The position numbers and the translations under genes were made by a program. The notes under the pieces are model-generated. The model made no database searches. It was not told where the DNA came from and saw nothing but the letters and a program-made list of their open reading frames with translations. This document shows positions 47,748 to 58,597 of a stretch of DNA of 64,000 bases, piece after piece. The stretch's first letter is position 1; each line of letters begins with the position of its first letter. Where the stretch lies: the NCBI RefSeq assembly GCF_019175385.1, contig NC_083345.1:113818480-113882479 (forward strand), given 5' to 3'. Source of the DNA: Lycium barbarum. Its lineage: Eukaryota; Streptophyta; Magnoliopsida; Solanales; Solanaceae.

Positions 47748-49088
47748 TAGGGTTGTTCACAGTTTTGGTTAAAACCAAAACCAAACCGAAACTTTAACCG
47801 AATCGAATAAAAAAACCAACATTTGGTTTGGTTTGGTTTGATTTGGTTTTAAATTTTAAAAACCGATAATATTTGGTTTGGTTATGGTTCTATTAAAAAA
47901 TAACCGAATAAATAACCGAACCAAACCGATAAATTATATACGTAAATTTTATAATTATTTATATGTATAATATTAGTTTTTCATAAATAATTATAAATAT
48001 TTTATACCTTTTAATCATTAATTTGATTTTTGGTCTACTTATTTCACATGATTGTTTAAGGCCATGCTTTTAAGAATATGTCCAAGCCCATATCTTTAAG
48101 TCTTTTAACTCTTTAAGTGTTAAGTGTAAACCTATTAACAAAAGCTCACGTTAGTGTCTAATGTCTTTAACTTAAATTTTTAACCTTTCTTTGTCAGCCA
48201 TTTGCTTTTAGTTTTTTTTTTTTTCCTCTCGAATTTATACCTTTCTTTTTTCTTGTCTAAATGAGTCCTAAACTTCTAATGATTTTCATATGAGAAGGAC
48301 AGAGGTTGTAAATTTGGAGGTTCCTATAGAAGATACTTCAGTAACATCAGCATTTACTGCAACTCAAACACATGGTAATGCCCTAATATTTTTTCCGTGG
48401 GTAATCCTCCTAAAAAGCAAAAAAGAACAACTTCTTGTAGTCGAGACCCTAGCCTTGACGATAATGATAGAAAAACATATGAAGTTTGGGATCATTACAC
48501 AAAGTTTTTTTAATAAAATGATAGAATTGGGGGCAAAATGCAAGTATTGCCCCAAAGTTTGAGAGCATTACATAAAGTGTTTTTATTTCATATATTTTCA
48601 TTTTAATTTTAGGTAGTCTTTATGTTTAATTAACATGTATGTTTGTAACAACAGGTAAAAGCTCCTATGCTCTACTTTATTTTCAGGTATGTGTATAAGA
48701 CGACAAAAATGGTGCAGCCGCTACTCAGTTAGTTTTTAGCTCTCTATGTTATAGTTTAGCAACCTTGGGTAACTGGAGTACTACACTATCACTAATAGTG
48801 AAAATGTTTCTATGATGTATGTTCCACCTTAAACTGTAAATAAAAGTTATCGTTTGAAAAAAAAAAGACATATTTTTTTCAACTTTTTAATGTTTTACTG
48901 ATAAGTCTCATGGCTGCTAGTCATAAACCGAAAAATCAAACCAAACCGAACCAAACCGTCAATAACCAAACAGGTGGTTATTATTTTATTTGGTTTGGTT
49001 ATGGTTTTAGACATTTAAAAATCGACTAAATTGGTTTGGTTATGGCTTTAATCAATAACCGACCCAAACCGAACCATGAACACCCCTA
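47748..49088 (+). mobile_element. hAT-type element with transposase N-terminal remnant
   Basis: The ends are TAGGGTTGTTCACAG / GAACACCCCTA. A perfect 8-bp duplication GTTTTCAC lies at 47740-47747 and 49089-49096. The subterminal regions are rich in AACCGAACCAAACC motifs in inverted orientation. An interior plus-strand stretch (48287-48560) reads through two frames as VTSAFTATQTHG, KKQKRTTSCS, YEVWDHYTKFF and AKCKYCPK, the acidic start and BED-type zinc finger of RICESLEEPER-like hAT transposases. The catalytic domain is missing, so it is a deletion derivative. Confidence 0.9.
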
Positions 49089-49096
49089 GTTTTCAC

Positions 49097-50333
49097 AAAG
49101 GTAACACCAGTTATCTAGGCCACTTCCAGATTGCAATGAGCTAGTTCGATGTTGAAATTTTTTTGTGTACAGTACTACCTCTCCATTTAGTTGACCTATT
49201 TCTTTCATGTTTTGATCTACTACTCACTGAAACGTCCAAATGATATATTTTCAGCACCATTGGAACATGACAAAAACATGAAGTTTAAAGAAAACATGTA
49301 AATCAGAATCTCAACGTTGGAAAGATCAAGGATGTTATTTATTATTTGAAGACCCATGATCGCGAAGGCAACATGATATTCACTAGTTGACATTGTCCGT
49401 GCCCAATTTGGTAAAAAGAATCTCAGACATGCAAAAACTCCTGCAGAGCAAATACCGGCATTGTACCATAAGCTGAATTTACATAAATCCCTGAACTCAT
49501 GATGATTAGTAAATATACCTGTGATGTGGTTTGTTTTGTTAAGTTGTCTCCTTGGCTTTCTGTACAGCAACTCCCTGAGTTTTGTTTGTCAATTTTGCTC
49601 TTTTCCTCACCTGAGATTTGATCCTGTGATAGATTTTCTATGAATTATTCACAAAAAATGCATGTATAATGAAGTTAAATAGGGAAAATGTTGCAAAGGT
49701 GATGCAAAGAATATCTGGCTACTGGTTATAGAAATTAAAATCTGGAAGACTATTGTCTTGGAGCACACCAATCAGAAACCAACCCCCCCTGAATTTTTAA
49801 CCATAAACATAAGGTAATTAGCTTTGTCATTTGGAATACCAAAGCAGCATTTGATTCACACACATAAACTGCATTGCATCAGCTCTTTAAATTGTATTTT
49901 GAATCAAGTAGCAATGCATCAAACACATCATTCAGAAAGTTCCTGCCCAAAACCAGGAAGATAAACTGCTGTGGAAACATTCTTCTTTTTTCTTTTTTTT
50001 GGGTGGGTGGGGGTGGGTGGGGGGATAGTATGTGATTTAATGGTAAAAGATATGCAACAGATATACAGGACTCATATACAAATACAACTGTTAAACAGTA
50101 AGACATCTGCTTTTGCCACAAACAGGGAAGGCCAACAGAGGAATTCTGTGTTAAAAATAAGAGGAGAAAGCTCCTTACCAAAATTAACCAAATCATAGAT
50201 ATAATCTTGCCATACATGGAAAAATACTATTACATCAGAAAACTGAAAGGGAAAAAAATAAATCATGCCTTTGAACTCATACTACACTAACAAAAACATT
50301 TCTGGCTCATAATGCCAACAGTATCCAAACTAA
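49097..50333. other. Intergenic region downstream of UTP18
   Basis: A minus-strand frame of 116 codons (49220-49570) includes, after an acceptor-like TGCTCTGCAG, the hydrophobic reading GVFACLRFFLPNWARTMSTS. It may be an isolated exon, but I do not recognise it. A G-rich GGGTGGGTGGGGGTGGGTGG tract lies at 50000-50020. Nothing else is supported. Confidence 0.35.
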
Positions 50334-51920
50334 CTATGCATCATGGTAATGATGCAACTTGTACAGTAACACTTTTCCTTCAGCATTTCCCGTAGCCATG
50401 AATCCTCCGTGAGGACTAAAATCCAAGCAGCGAGGATAGTGCACAGCCCGATTTGCAGAGGGCCAGTTTGAAAAAACTGTAAATGATGGAATGTGAATTA
50501 GCTTTGAGCTGTTTTTCTTCATGCTAGAACTGATGGCTAATATTTGAGCATCATGGTTAAATTTCATAAAATCCACTTTCGTGGTCAGATTCTCAATTGC
50601 CTTGATTGGTTTTCTCTTTCCCCCTAAAAACTCTTGTCTGTTATAAATATTTACGATTCCACTGTCTGAACCAGAAGCAAACAAACTTCCATTTGGCGAA
50701 GCACAAAGAGCTGTACCATTTATGGATCCTTCATCTACACCTTTATGAATGCAAGTCCTTGTTCTCAAATCCCAATGGTAAATCTGTCCATCTCCACCAG
50801 AGCTCAGTAATTGTCGTCCGTCATCAGTGAATGTCACGGAGCGTACAGTTCCGTTCATTTTTAGTGTCCCAATTAGCTCCTTTGTTTTGGAGGAAACTAG
50901 CAAAATATATCCTTCATTACCAAGAAAAGCAATTGTACCTGAATCAGGAGAAACCTCAAAACTTTCAAGGCTCTTTTCTTCCCTGCCAACTAGAGGACCT
51001 ACTTTATCTACACTTGCTTTGACCAAGTCTAGTACATGAAAGAACTTTCTTCTTCCTGATACAATAACTTGAGACCCATTGGGCAAAAAAGACGCCTTTT
51101 TAATTGGAAAATCCTCAAGAAAGATGCTTTGTATCTTCGTGTTACGTTTCCCATCAATCTGGAAAAACCTGAGTTTTTTATCCAATCCACCAACAAGGAG
51201 CAACTGAGAATTCCTGTGGAACTCAACAGAATTTATCGGTGCATTTGATGGATCAACTGCATTTGCATCAACCAGTCTCGAATATTCAAGAAGCCCAGGT
51301 AACAATTTCGTGCGACTTTTGACAACAAGATCTTCGTTTGATTGAAGAATATCATCGGCCAATAAGCCCTCAGTATGTTTACCTTCATCGTCAGAATCTT
51401 CATCAGAACTATAGCTTCTCCCTTGAGAATCAATTCGGGCCCATTCGGTGCCTGGATTAAGTTTAGCATGTTGAGCCCTTAGTCTTTCCACGTACGTCGA
51501 ACCAGATATCACATCCTCGCCCTCTTCTTTCCTCAGCTTCCTCAATCTGTTCACACTCGCTATTTTTATACTAGTCTTCTCTTCTTCTTCATCTACCCAC
51601 ACAGGTTTCCGCTCTTTCTCCACTTCCGCCATACCTTCTTGCACCACCTGTGGTTCCCCCTCATAAACAGACAACGCACTATCCGCGACCCGGTCCACAA
51701 AGAACATAGCAGAATCGTCTCCTCCATCGTCTTTCCCGAAACCAACAGGGTTATATAAGGAACCGAACAATAAGTTCTCAAGCTTTTTCATTTCCATCTC
51801 CTCCTCGACTTCTACTTCTTTATTCTCTTCTTTCTTTCTCTTCCTATTAACTTTTTTCTCGCTTTTAGACTTTTCATCCCCGATTGATTGAGTTATATTC
51901 TGTGATAATAAACTCGCCAT
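50334..51920 (-). CDS. UTP18: U3 snoRNA-associated protein 18 (UTP18), nucleolar WD40 protein
   Basis: UTP18 is part of the UTPB module of the small-subunit processome. It acts in the nucleolus in 18S rRNA maturation with U3 snoRNP. The frame is intact and intronless. I place the start at 51920 (MASLLSQNITQS), giving 528 residues. An upstream in-frame ATG at 51962 would sit inside a predicted 5'UTR intron that ends TTTATTTGCAG at 51940. The N-terminal third is charged (Lys/Glu run near residues 20-45, SDEDSDDEG near 180) with KLENLLFGSLYNPVGFG. From about residue 225 to the end lie WD40-type blades (PINSVEFHRNSQLLLVGGLD, RSVTFTDDGRQLLSSGGDGQ, GFMATGNAEGKVLLYKLHHY). The length is usual for plant UTP18. 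The nearest alternative is another WD40 processome subunit, but the order of blocks fits UTP18 best. Its promoter is duplicated at 58346. Confidence 0.92.
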   Translation of the reverse strand: MASLLSQNITQSIGDEKSKSEKKVNRKRKKEENKEVEVEEEMEMKKLENLLFGSLYNPVGFGKDDGGDDSAMFFVDRVADSALSVYEGEPQVVQEGMAEVEKERKPVWVDEEEEKTSIKIASVNRLRKLRKEEGEDVISGSTYVERLRAQHAKLNPGTEWARIDSQGRSYSSDEDSDDEGKHTEGLLADDILQSNEDLVVKSRTKLLPGLLEYSRLVDANAVDPSNAPINSVEFHRNSQLLLVGGLDKKLRFFQIDGKRNTKIQSIFLEDFPIKKASFLPNGSQVIVSGRRKFFHVLDLVKASVDKVGPLVGREEKSLESFEVSPDSGTIAFLGNEGYILLVSSKTKELIGTLKMNGTVRSVTFTDDGRQLLSSGGDGQIYHWDLRTRTCIHKGVDEGSINGTALCASPNGSLFASGSDSGIVNIYNRQEFLGGKRKPIKAIENLTTKVDFMKFNHDAQILAISSSMKKNSSKLIHIPSFTVFSNWPSANRAVHYPRCLDFSPHGGFMATGNAEGKVLLYKLHHYHDA

Positions 51921-51939
51921 TTTCCGAATAACGCTATCA

Positions 51940-52160
51940 CTGCAAATAAAGGTAGACTCCAAATTATTACACTCAAATTGGAAAACTTACTAAGGCAATG
52001 CAAGTACTTAATCTACTTATTGAAGAAAATCACAAGGAATAAAGAGAAACAGAAGCAAAACACAGCATTAATCATTATAATTTTGTTTTTGCTATTAATA
52101 ATTTAAGAGAGAAAGAGAAGAATTTACGACTAGGTAGAGAGAGAGAAAGTGGAAACATAC
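51940..52160 (-). other. Predicted 5'UTR intron of UTP18
   Basis: The minus strand reads CACTCT|GTATGTTTCC at 52160 (donor) and TTTATTTGCAG|TGATAGCG at 51940 (acceptor), 221 nt, U-rich. Splicing it places the start codon 19 nt after the junction. Both the donor and the leader exon are conserved in the duplicated copy (58430-58445). Not proven without transcripts. Confidence 0.6.
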
Positions 52161-52341
52161 AGAGTGATTGCGGTGAGTGGCGGCGAGGAGCAAATGTCAG
52201 CTCAGAGAAGGGTTTTTGGTGGTTCTAATTAGGGTTTTCTTTTTGTTTATTTTTCTCTTCTTTAGCAATGCAATAGGAAATTGGGCTCGGGTATGGGTAT
52301 GGGTTGCTATTCAATTTGGCCCATTTTCATTCCCTTCTTAC
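52161..52341 (-). promoter_or_regulatory. UTP18 leader exon and promoter with telo-box and site II motifs
   Basis: On the minus strand there is AAACCCTAA (telo-box) at 52229-52237, with TGGGCC at 52318-52323 upstream of it. A further TGGGCT lies on the plus strand at 52282-52287. Telo-box plus site II (TGGGCC/T) is the known pairing in plant ribosomal-protein and ribosome-biogenesis promoters, in line with a UTP18 role and co-regulation in dividing cells. I see no clear TATA box. Confidence 0.65.
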
Positions 52342-53367
52342 TTTGATGAAATAGACTGGTCTTTAATTTTTGGGGAACTTTATGGTCAAAGTATACACTA
52401 CCTATATGCTTCGAATGTATAAGTAGTGTATAGGTATGTATAGCATATGTATATTTTAATATAAACTATACACTACTCTATACATTGTGTATACATATTT
52501 TGTATACTAGATGGACGAATGGAGTTTGGTTGTAATTCTCCTTTAATTTTTACTCTTCAAAATAGATCTTATGTCTAGCGAGGCATAAGTCTAAGAACGT
52601 GAGCCATAACTTGTGAGATACTATGATGTAAAAATATAAATTTATGCTCCGCAAAAAAATTGTTTGCCTTGAGGACAAAAATAAGCCGAACATAAAATAG
52701 GGCAAAAAGTTTAAATGACATACCAAATTTACGTGATTCTTAATGATTTTAAAGTTATTTTTTAGAGAAACTTACATAAACAGTTACCTTTTATAAGCTT
52801 CTAACAATATATAGCTACAAGTTTGGTAATTACAAATCGTAGCTACCTTTAATGTCTCAGCTGCTGTATTTCATCGTTTTGAAATACAGCGAAATACAAA
52901 TGTCCTAGCGGCTGTATTTCAGCGTTTTGAAACACATAGAAATACAAAATCGTGAAACACAAACCGTAACTACCTTTTATGTTGTTTCGACTGTATTTTC
53001 GTGTTTTTAAATACATGTATGATAAAAACAGAGTGGAATAAAATCTTTTAAATACACGAACGAGTTGTGTATTTCATTGTATTTATAAACTGATAATCCT
53101 TTTGTTTTCACTATATTTCAATGTATTTGGATATATTGTTCAGTTGTATCAACCTTATCCCATGTCACATGTATTTGACTGAGTTGTATATTTTATATAT
53201 TGATGTATCCTTCTTCTTCTTTTTTTTTTTAAATTGTATTGGCTGCATTTGGTTGTATTCATATCATTCAAACACCACATACAGTCAAATATATCTATTT
53301 TTCCCAAAAATACAATCAGCCAAATATATTAAACTTATATTTACACTCAAAAAATGACAAAATACAC
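52342..53367. other. AT-rich spacer between UTP18 promoter and duplication copy B
   Basis: No gene. ATGTATA/TATACAT near-palindromes occur at 52395-52515. A repeated TGTATTTCA.CGTTTTGAAA-(T/C)ACA motif lies at 52865-52945, and further GTATTT words run to 53350. It may be the remnant of an AT-rich MITE. Confidence 0.4.
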
Positions 53368-55222
53368 TCAAATCCTCATTAGATTTTACTCAATATTGAT
53401 TCAAATTCATCATTTTAACAGATAGACAATCGGCTAATGCACCAAAGCTCGATAAGAGATGTATGTTACCGAACCCAATGCTCCATAACAATTATTTAGC
53501 AGCAACAACATGAAGTTTATTTGTTTAGCAGTTTATTCAGTAATTTGAGCTTATATGTGTATTTTATTTGATACTTTGATTTAGAAGCTTACTTGTATAG
53601 GTGATTTATTACGTCATTATTCACTGCTATTTTGAACGCTTGTCTCAAGGGTAAGACATGGGCAGGTTGAAGATATTACTAGGTCATTTGATTTTGATTC
53701 ACCATTTACTGGGGTTGAGATGACGCGAATCCAATCTCATCTCCAGAGCTATACCTATATCTTATGAAAATTTTGATTCTCCTTAACTTAGTTAATAAAT
53801 AAGGCGGGATGAAGATCCTGATTTGGACCCTCGTTATCAAACTTATGATCGTAAAGAACTCAAAATCATATATAGTCAAACGATCCAAACTAGGTTGAGA
53901 GCACCGAAACATGTCCTTTCTTTTTACTACCAGTCAAAGAGGAATGTAAAATGTCAGGCAAGGAGTAGATACCCGAGAGACTGAGTCCATAGTCAAGAGG
54001 GAAAGGATACATTGCTACTACCGGGTCTCGTTGTTTTTGTTTTTTAGGTCGCGCTCTTTAATCTTCAAAATAGCAACCGAAATAGTTGTCCCTATTGCAT
54101 TTTAGATATCTACAGAGCTATCCAGCTTAACGCCGACTTTCATTTCACTCCACTTTCACTTTCAGAACAGGAACTTCGATTTTTACAATTGCAATGTCGA
54201 ATTTGACTTTCCGGAACTTTTGCTTCTGTTTTATATTAGACAACCATAAGATTAAGCACTTATGGGGGAAGTCAGAAGTTCTTCCGCTCAAAATTGCATA
54301 AGAGAAGAAAGTTCACACTTGGGGTTTTGAATAAAATAGTCTTTTCATTTTTTTTAGTTTTTTTTTTCATATCGAAACAGTAACGTGAAGGAAAGGTATT
54401 ACACCGGGTGTAAATTGTAAAAAATCTGTTATATATAGAGCAAAGCATTTTTCTTACCAAATCTAAAAAGGTATAGCAATTTCATTGTCAAATTGTATTC
54501 ATTTAATGGATGATCACAAGCTTCCGAGTGACCGTCAGGGGACCTCATAAGAATAGGACATGCAAAACTAACAATATATCACTTTTCCATGATTATGAAC
54601 TAGAAGTAGGAAATTATACTTTTTGATACAGATCGTGATTGATTAAATTGATAACTTCACATAATTAAACGTAAAGCTTCCTTTGTTGGCTGACTAAGTT
54701 TCTTGTAGAACTTGTAATACTTGAAAAAATTCCTGATGTTAAGATTGTTGAAAAAGGTGAAAATAACAATGGATGAAATACAGCTTGTGGAATTTTCTGT
54801 CATTTTTACCAATTGTAAACCAAAGATGTTTTTTTTTTAATGGCTCATGCATGTCGCGGAAGTTTCCTTAAGCACCTCTTAATATTATCATAAGTATAGC
54901 GAGTCTTTGTCTACTGTGACATTAGAGGGCCCTTTGTTGTTGATGTACACTTAAAACTGCTTAATTATTGCAGTAGATCTCTACTCATATTAATTACACA
55001 ACACTATTTAACGGTCTATACTCCTCTGTCATTATTTTTAATTTCAAATTATAGAAAAAAAGAAAAGAAAGTGGTTTACAAGAAACACTCAAGAATAAAT
55101 GTCCGGATTTATATTTGATGCCCTAACCCTTTGTACATCTGAGCACTAGTCACTCTTTTATGAACAACGGCACTATGATATGTCAATACATACATTACAA
55201 TGATGCTAAGTCACCACCAAGG

Positions 55223-55505
55223 ATTGTGGTGGAATGGATAAGATTCCTCTATCTTTAACAAGAGGTCTCGGGTTCGAGCCCCGAGAATGAAAAAAATTCT
55301 GGTATGGAGTGTTTTACCCTTTAATGGGTCTTATGCGGCATGAACTCGGAAACCCGAGATTCAGGTTGCGTAAGGCTCATTTAAGGGGAAAATGCTCCTT
55401 GTCAGGAATTTCTCTGTTCTCAGGGCTCGAATTCGAGATTTCAGATTAGAGATAAAGGTATCTCATCCATCCCGTCACATCCTTTTGTGATTGAGTTCAC
55501 CTATC
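55223..55505 (+). mobile_element. tRNA-derived SINE (copy B)
   Basis: Duplicate of the SINE at 38303-38575, with A-box TGGTGGAATGG and B-box GGTTCGAGCCC (55271-55281). It differs by an extra CGAGATTTCAG near 55433. Confidence 0.65.
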
Positions 55506-56489
55506 TATTGAATTCTCCGCATTCAAAATTATGGAGAAGTGTTCATTACCATCTATCGAGCTTGAAATTTAGTGCAAATACGATCCAAGAGTTCCAAAAC
55601 TTTTTGTTGCTTAATTAATCAAAATCGAGACATCATCTAAACTATTGCAATTTTGTTATATCTGTTACTTTAGGCGACTACTTTTGACCAATTCAATGTC
55701 TCTTGTTTATAGTTTACGTGCTTAACACTAAGATACTCAACGTGTTTGGAGAAATTCAAACTATTATTGAGTGACTCTATAGAGAAAAGGACCAAAATCA
55801 TCCATAATGTTTGGGTTTGGATCAAAATCATACATATTCTTTCATATGGTGCACTAATAGTACATTATGTTTGCATAAGTGGTGCACTTTTAGTCACAAT
55901 CCCAAATAAATTTAACGGAAAAGAACAAAAATGCTCCTGAACTTTTAGAAAAGGTATAAAAATACCCTTTATTCATCTATTTTGCTAAAACTACCCCTCA
56001 ATTCAACTTTTTGGCTCATTTATTCCCCTTGACTAACGGACAACACTAATTTTTTTTAAAAAAAAAAAATTAAATTGCACATGACATTTTATTACTGAAA
56101 AATTTATTTATTCTTTTAAAAAGAAATCTGAAACCTTGGAATTTTTTTAAATTTGGAAAACTTTTTTTTAACGAGTAAAACCTTGACTAACGGACAACAC
56201 TAATTTTTTTTCTTTTCAAAATGTGAAAAATTGGATTTTTATAAAAATCTGAAAAAATTAAATTTTTTATGGAAAAACAGTGTTTAAAAAAAAAACCAGA
56301 AAACTATCTTTTTTTAAATCTAGAAGAAAATTATGGAGTATTAGTTTTGCACATTTTACTTAAAAAAAAAAATTAGTTTTTCAGATTTAAAAATTGAATT
56401 TTCTAAAAACAAAAATGGGGTTTCCACCCGTTAAATTTTTTTTTCCAAACTTAAAAAAATTCCACATGTTTTAATGAAAATCCAATTCT

Positions 56490-56492
<3 letters not shown>

Positions 56493-56565
<73 letters not shown>
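56493..56565. repeat. (TA)n microsatellite
   Basis: About 35 TA units at the centre of the foldback element, where the two arms meet. It is likely unstable. Confidence 0.95.
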
Positions 56566-56568
<3 letters not shown>

Positions 56569-56640
56569 GCTTACTACATTTGTTTTTTTAAAAAATGGAC
56601 GTTGAAAAATTATTTTTCCTTATTCTACAAATAACGATTT

Positions 56641-57060
56641 TTCAGATTTCTTTTTAAAAGAATAAATCAATTTTTCAGTAATAAAATGTCATGTGCAATT
56701 TAATTTTTTAAAAAAAATAAATAAATTAGTGTTGTCCGTTAGTCAAGGTTTTACTCGTTAAAAAAAAAGTTTTCCAAATTTAAAAAAATTCCAAGGTTTC
56801 AGATTTCTTTTTAAAAGAATAAATCAATTTTTCAGTAATAAAATGTCATGTGCAATTTAATTTTTTAAAAAAAATAAATAAATTAGTGTTGTCCGTTAGT
56901 CAAGGTTTTACTCGTTAAAAAAAAGTTTTCCAAATTTAAAAAAATTCCAAGGTTTCAGATTTCTTTTTAAAAGAATAAATTAATTTTTCAGTAATAAAAT
57001 GTCATGTGCAATTTATTTTTTTTAAAAAAAAAAATAGTGTTGTCCGTTAGTCAAGGGGAA
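56641..57060. repeat. Three near-tandem ~157-bp units in the right arm of the foldback element
   Basis: TTCAGATTTCTTTTTAAAAG starts at 56641, 56798 and 56954 (periods 157 and 156). Each unit continues through AAATGTCATGTGCAATTTA and GTGTTGTCCGTTAGTCAAGG. The left arm has about one inverse unit (56041-56200). The repeat number therefore differs between the arms. Confidence 0.9.
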
Positions 57061-57760
57061 TAAATGAGCCAAAAAGTTGAATTGAGGGGTAGTTTTAGCA
57101 AAATAGATGAATAAAGGGTATTTTTATACCTTTTCTAAAAGTTCAGGGGCATTTTTGTTCTTTTCCGTTAAATTTATTTGGGATTGTGACTAAAAGTGCA
57201 CCACTTATGCAAACATAATGTACTATTAGTGCACCATGTGAAAGAATATGTATGATTTTGATCCAAACCCAAACATTATGGATGATTTTGGTCCTTTTCT
57301 CGACTCTATATCTCAATTTATTAGAAATATTTGTCGATTCAACTCATTTTAAAATTTTGCATGACTAGAGAAAAGAAAATTAGAGGGATTAAAACTTAGA
57401 ATAATATTACTGATTAATTCAAATGATCCATCTTAAATATGATAAAAAGCAATTTGAACTTACCTATCGATATTTTGTGTTATAATATTTAATGATTTCT
57501 GGATACTTCTACATTTCTTTTATAGTGTGGAAACCGAGAAAGATTTTATAGAGCTTAAATACCAAAGTGATTTGTTACATGAAACATCTTGTAGTTGTCT
57601 GATTTGATTTTAACATCAATATAGTAAGCTGATAGGAAAATCTTTATTTGAAAAAATAAATCGAATCATGTTAGTAATATTAACACAAAATATGTACATG
57701 AGCCATTTATTCGACGAGAGCACGATAGCTAGTGGATCGTAGAAATTAGTCTAAGGCTTA

Positions 57761-58113
57761 GGGTGTGTGCGGTATGAAGGAAAACATTTTTCGGAAATTT
57801 TTTTGCAATTTTCTCATGTTTGGTTGGTCAAAATGTTTTAGAAAACATTTTCTCTAAGAAAATAAGTTCCTTAAAAATGAGAAAAATGACTTCTCTAATA
57901 AAAGTAGAAAAAACAAATTCAATAAGTAACATTCCAAGCTTACCGTTTCCTCCCCACCTCATCCCACTCTCACAATAATTTGCTAGATTACATATAAATG
58001 CTCTTGAAATAATTTTTTTTTTTACTTACTTACAGAGAATAAGTAAGAAACTTACTTATTTTTCAAGAAAACATTTTCTATAGAAAATATTTTCCTTCCT
58101 ACCAAATACAACC
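57761..58113. mobile_element. Tourist-like MITE (copy B)
   Basis: Duplicate of 39295-39643. The ends are GGGTGTGTGCGGTATGAAGG / CTTCCTACCAAATACAACC with TTA on both sides (57758-57760 and 58114-58116). Confidence 0.75.
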
Positions 58114-58345
58114 TTAATCGTCAGTTGTTGTCATTGTATCAATGGAGTTTAATCAGTGACACATCAAGGATTTTCATTTGGGGGAGGGGTGGCATGGTGT
58201 GTGGGGTTTTGGGGGGCGGGGGGTGGGTGGGGGCGAAGTTTCAAAATATAAAAATATTAAACACACGAAAAACCTTAAGAGATTCAATTCCTACTATACA
58301 TGCATATAAATACAAATTTACCAGTTTCGAAAAAGAAAAAAAAAG

Positions 58346-58594
58346 AATCATTATAATTTTGTTTTTGCTATTAATAATTAAAGAGAGAAAGAGAAGAATT
58401 TACGACTAGGTAGAGAGAGAGAAAGTGAAAACATACAGAGTGATTCCGGTGAGTGGCGGCGAGGAGCAAATGTCAGCTCAGAGAAGGGTTTTTGGTGGTT
58501 CTAATTAGGGTTTTCTTTTTGTTTATTATTCTCTTCTATTGGGCTCGGGTATGGGTTTCTGTTCAATTTGGCCTATTTTCATTCCCTTCTTACT
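58346..58594 (-). promoter_or_regulatory. Duplicated UTP18 promoter/leader exon without its gene
   Basis: Matches 52069-52341 almost base for base, including the 5'UTR-intron donor GTATGTTTTC, the leader exon and the telo-box AAACCCTAA (58505-58513). The site II motif at 58540-58545 is kept. The second one is mutated (GGCCTA for GGCCCA). It lies directly next to duplication copy B, and no UTP18 coding sequence follows. A minus-strand transcript from it would run into 58300 and below, with no acceptor or ORF that I recognise. Confidence 0.85.
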
Positions 58595-58597
58595 AAT

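Larger units (their letters stand above)
55782..57301. mobile_element. Long-inverted-repeat (foldback) MULE-type element with 9-bp TSD
   Basis: The ends are GAGAAAAGGACCAAAATCATCC / GATGATTTTGGTCCTTTTCTC. Perfect GACTCTATA duplications lie at 55773-55781 and 57302-57310. The sister locus has one GACTCTATA at 38836-38844. The arms pair over roughly 270 bp and then again through the 157-bp unit. The interior holds a (TA)n tract and repeated units. No ORF of note. 9-bp TSD and long TIR indicate a Mutator-type non-autonomous element. Confidence 0.93.
53368..58306. repeat. Segmental duplication, copy B
   Basis: The second copy of 35468-39830 in the same orientation. It begins within the last 50 bp of the Copia 3' LTR although the rest of that Copia element is not here, so copy A is the source. 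It carries its own 1520-bp insertion (55782-57301) and lacks the 36210-37177 element. After subtracting these the two copies are of nearly equal length (about 3.4 kb). Confidence 0.9.

Noticed and set aside
52177..52422. Plus-strand frame starting MAARSKCQLREG opposite UTP18
   Set aside because: It overlaps the UTP18 leader exon and promoter. No coding character, and the copy at 58346 is not open in the same way.
56041..57060. CRISPR-like regularly spaced repeats
   Set aside because: The ~157-bp units are near-tandem AT-rich repeats inside a plant foldback element. No spacers and no cas genes.
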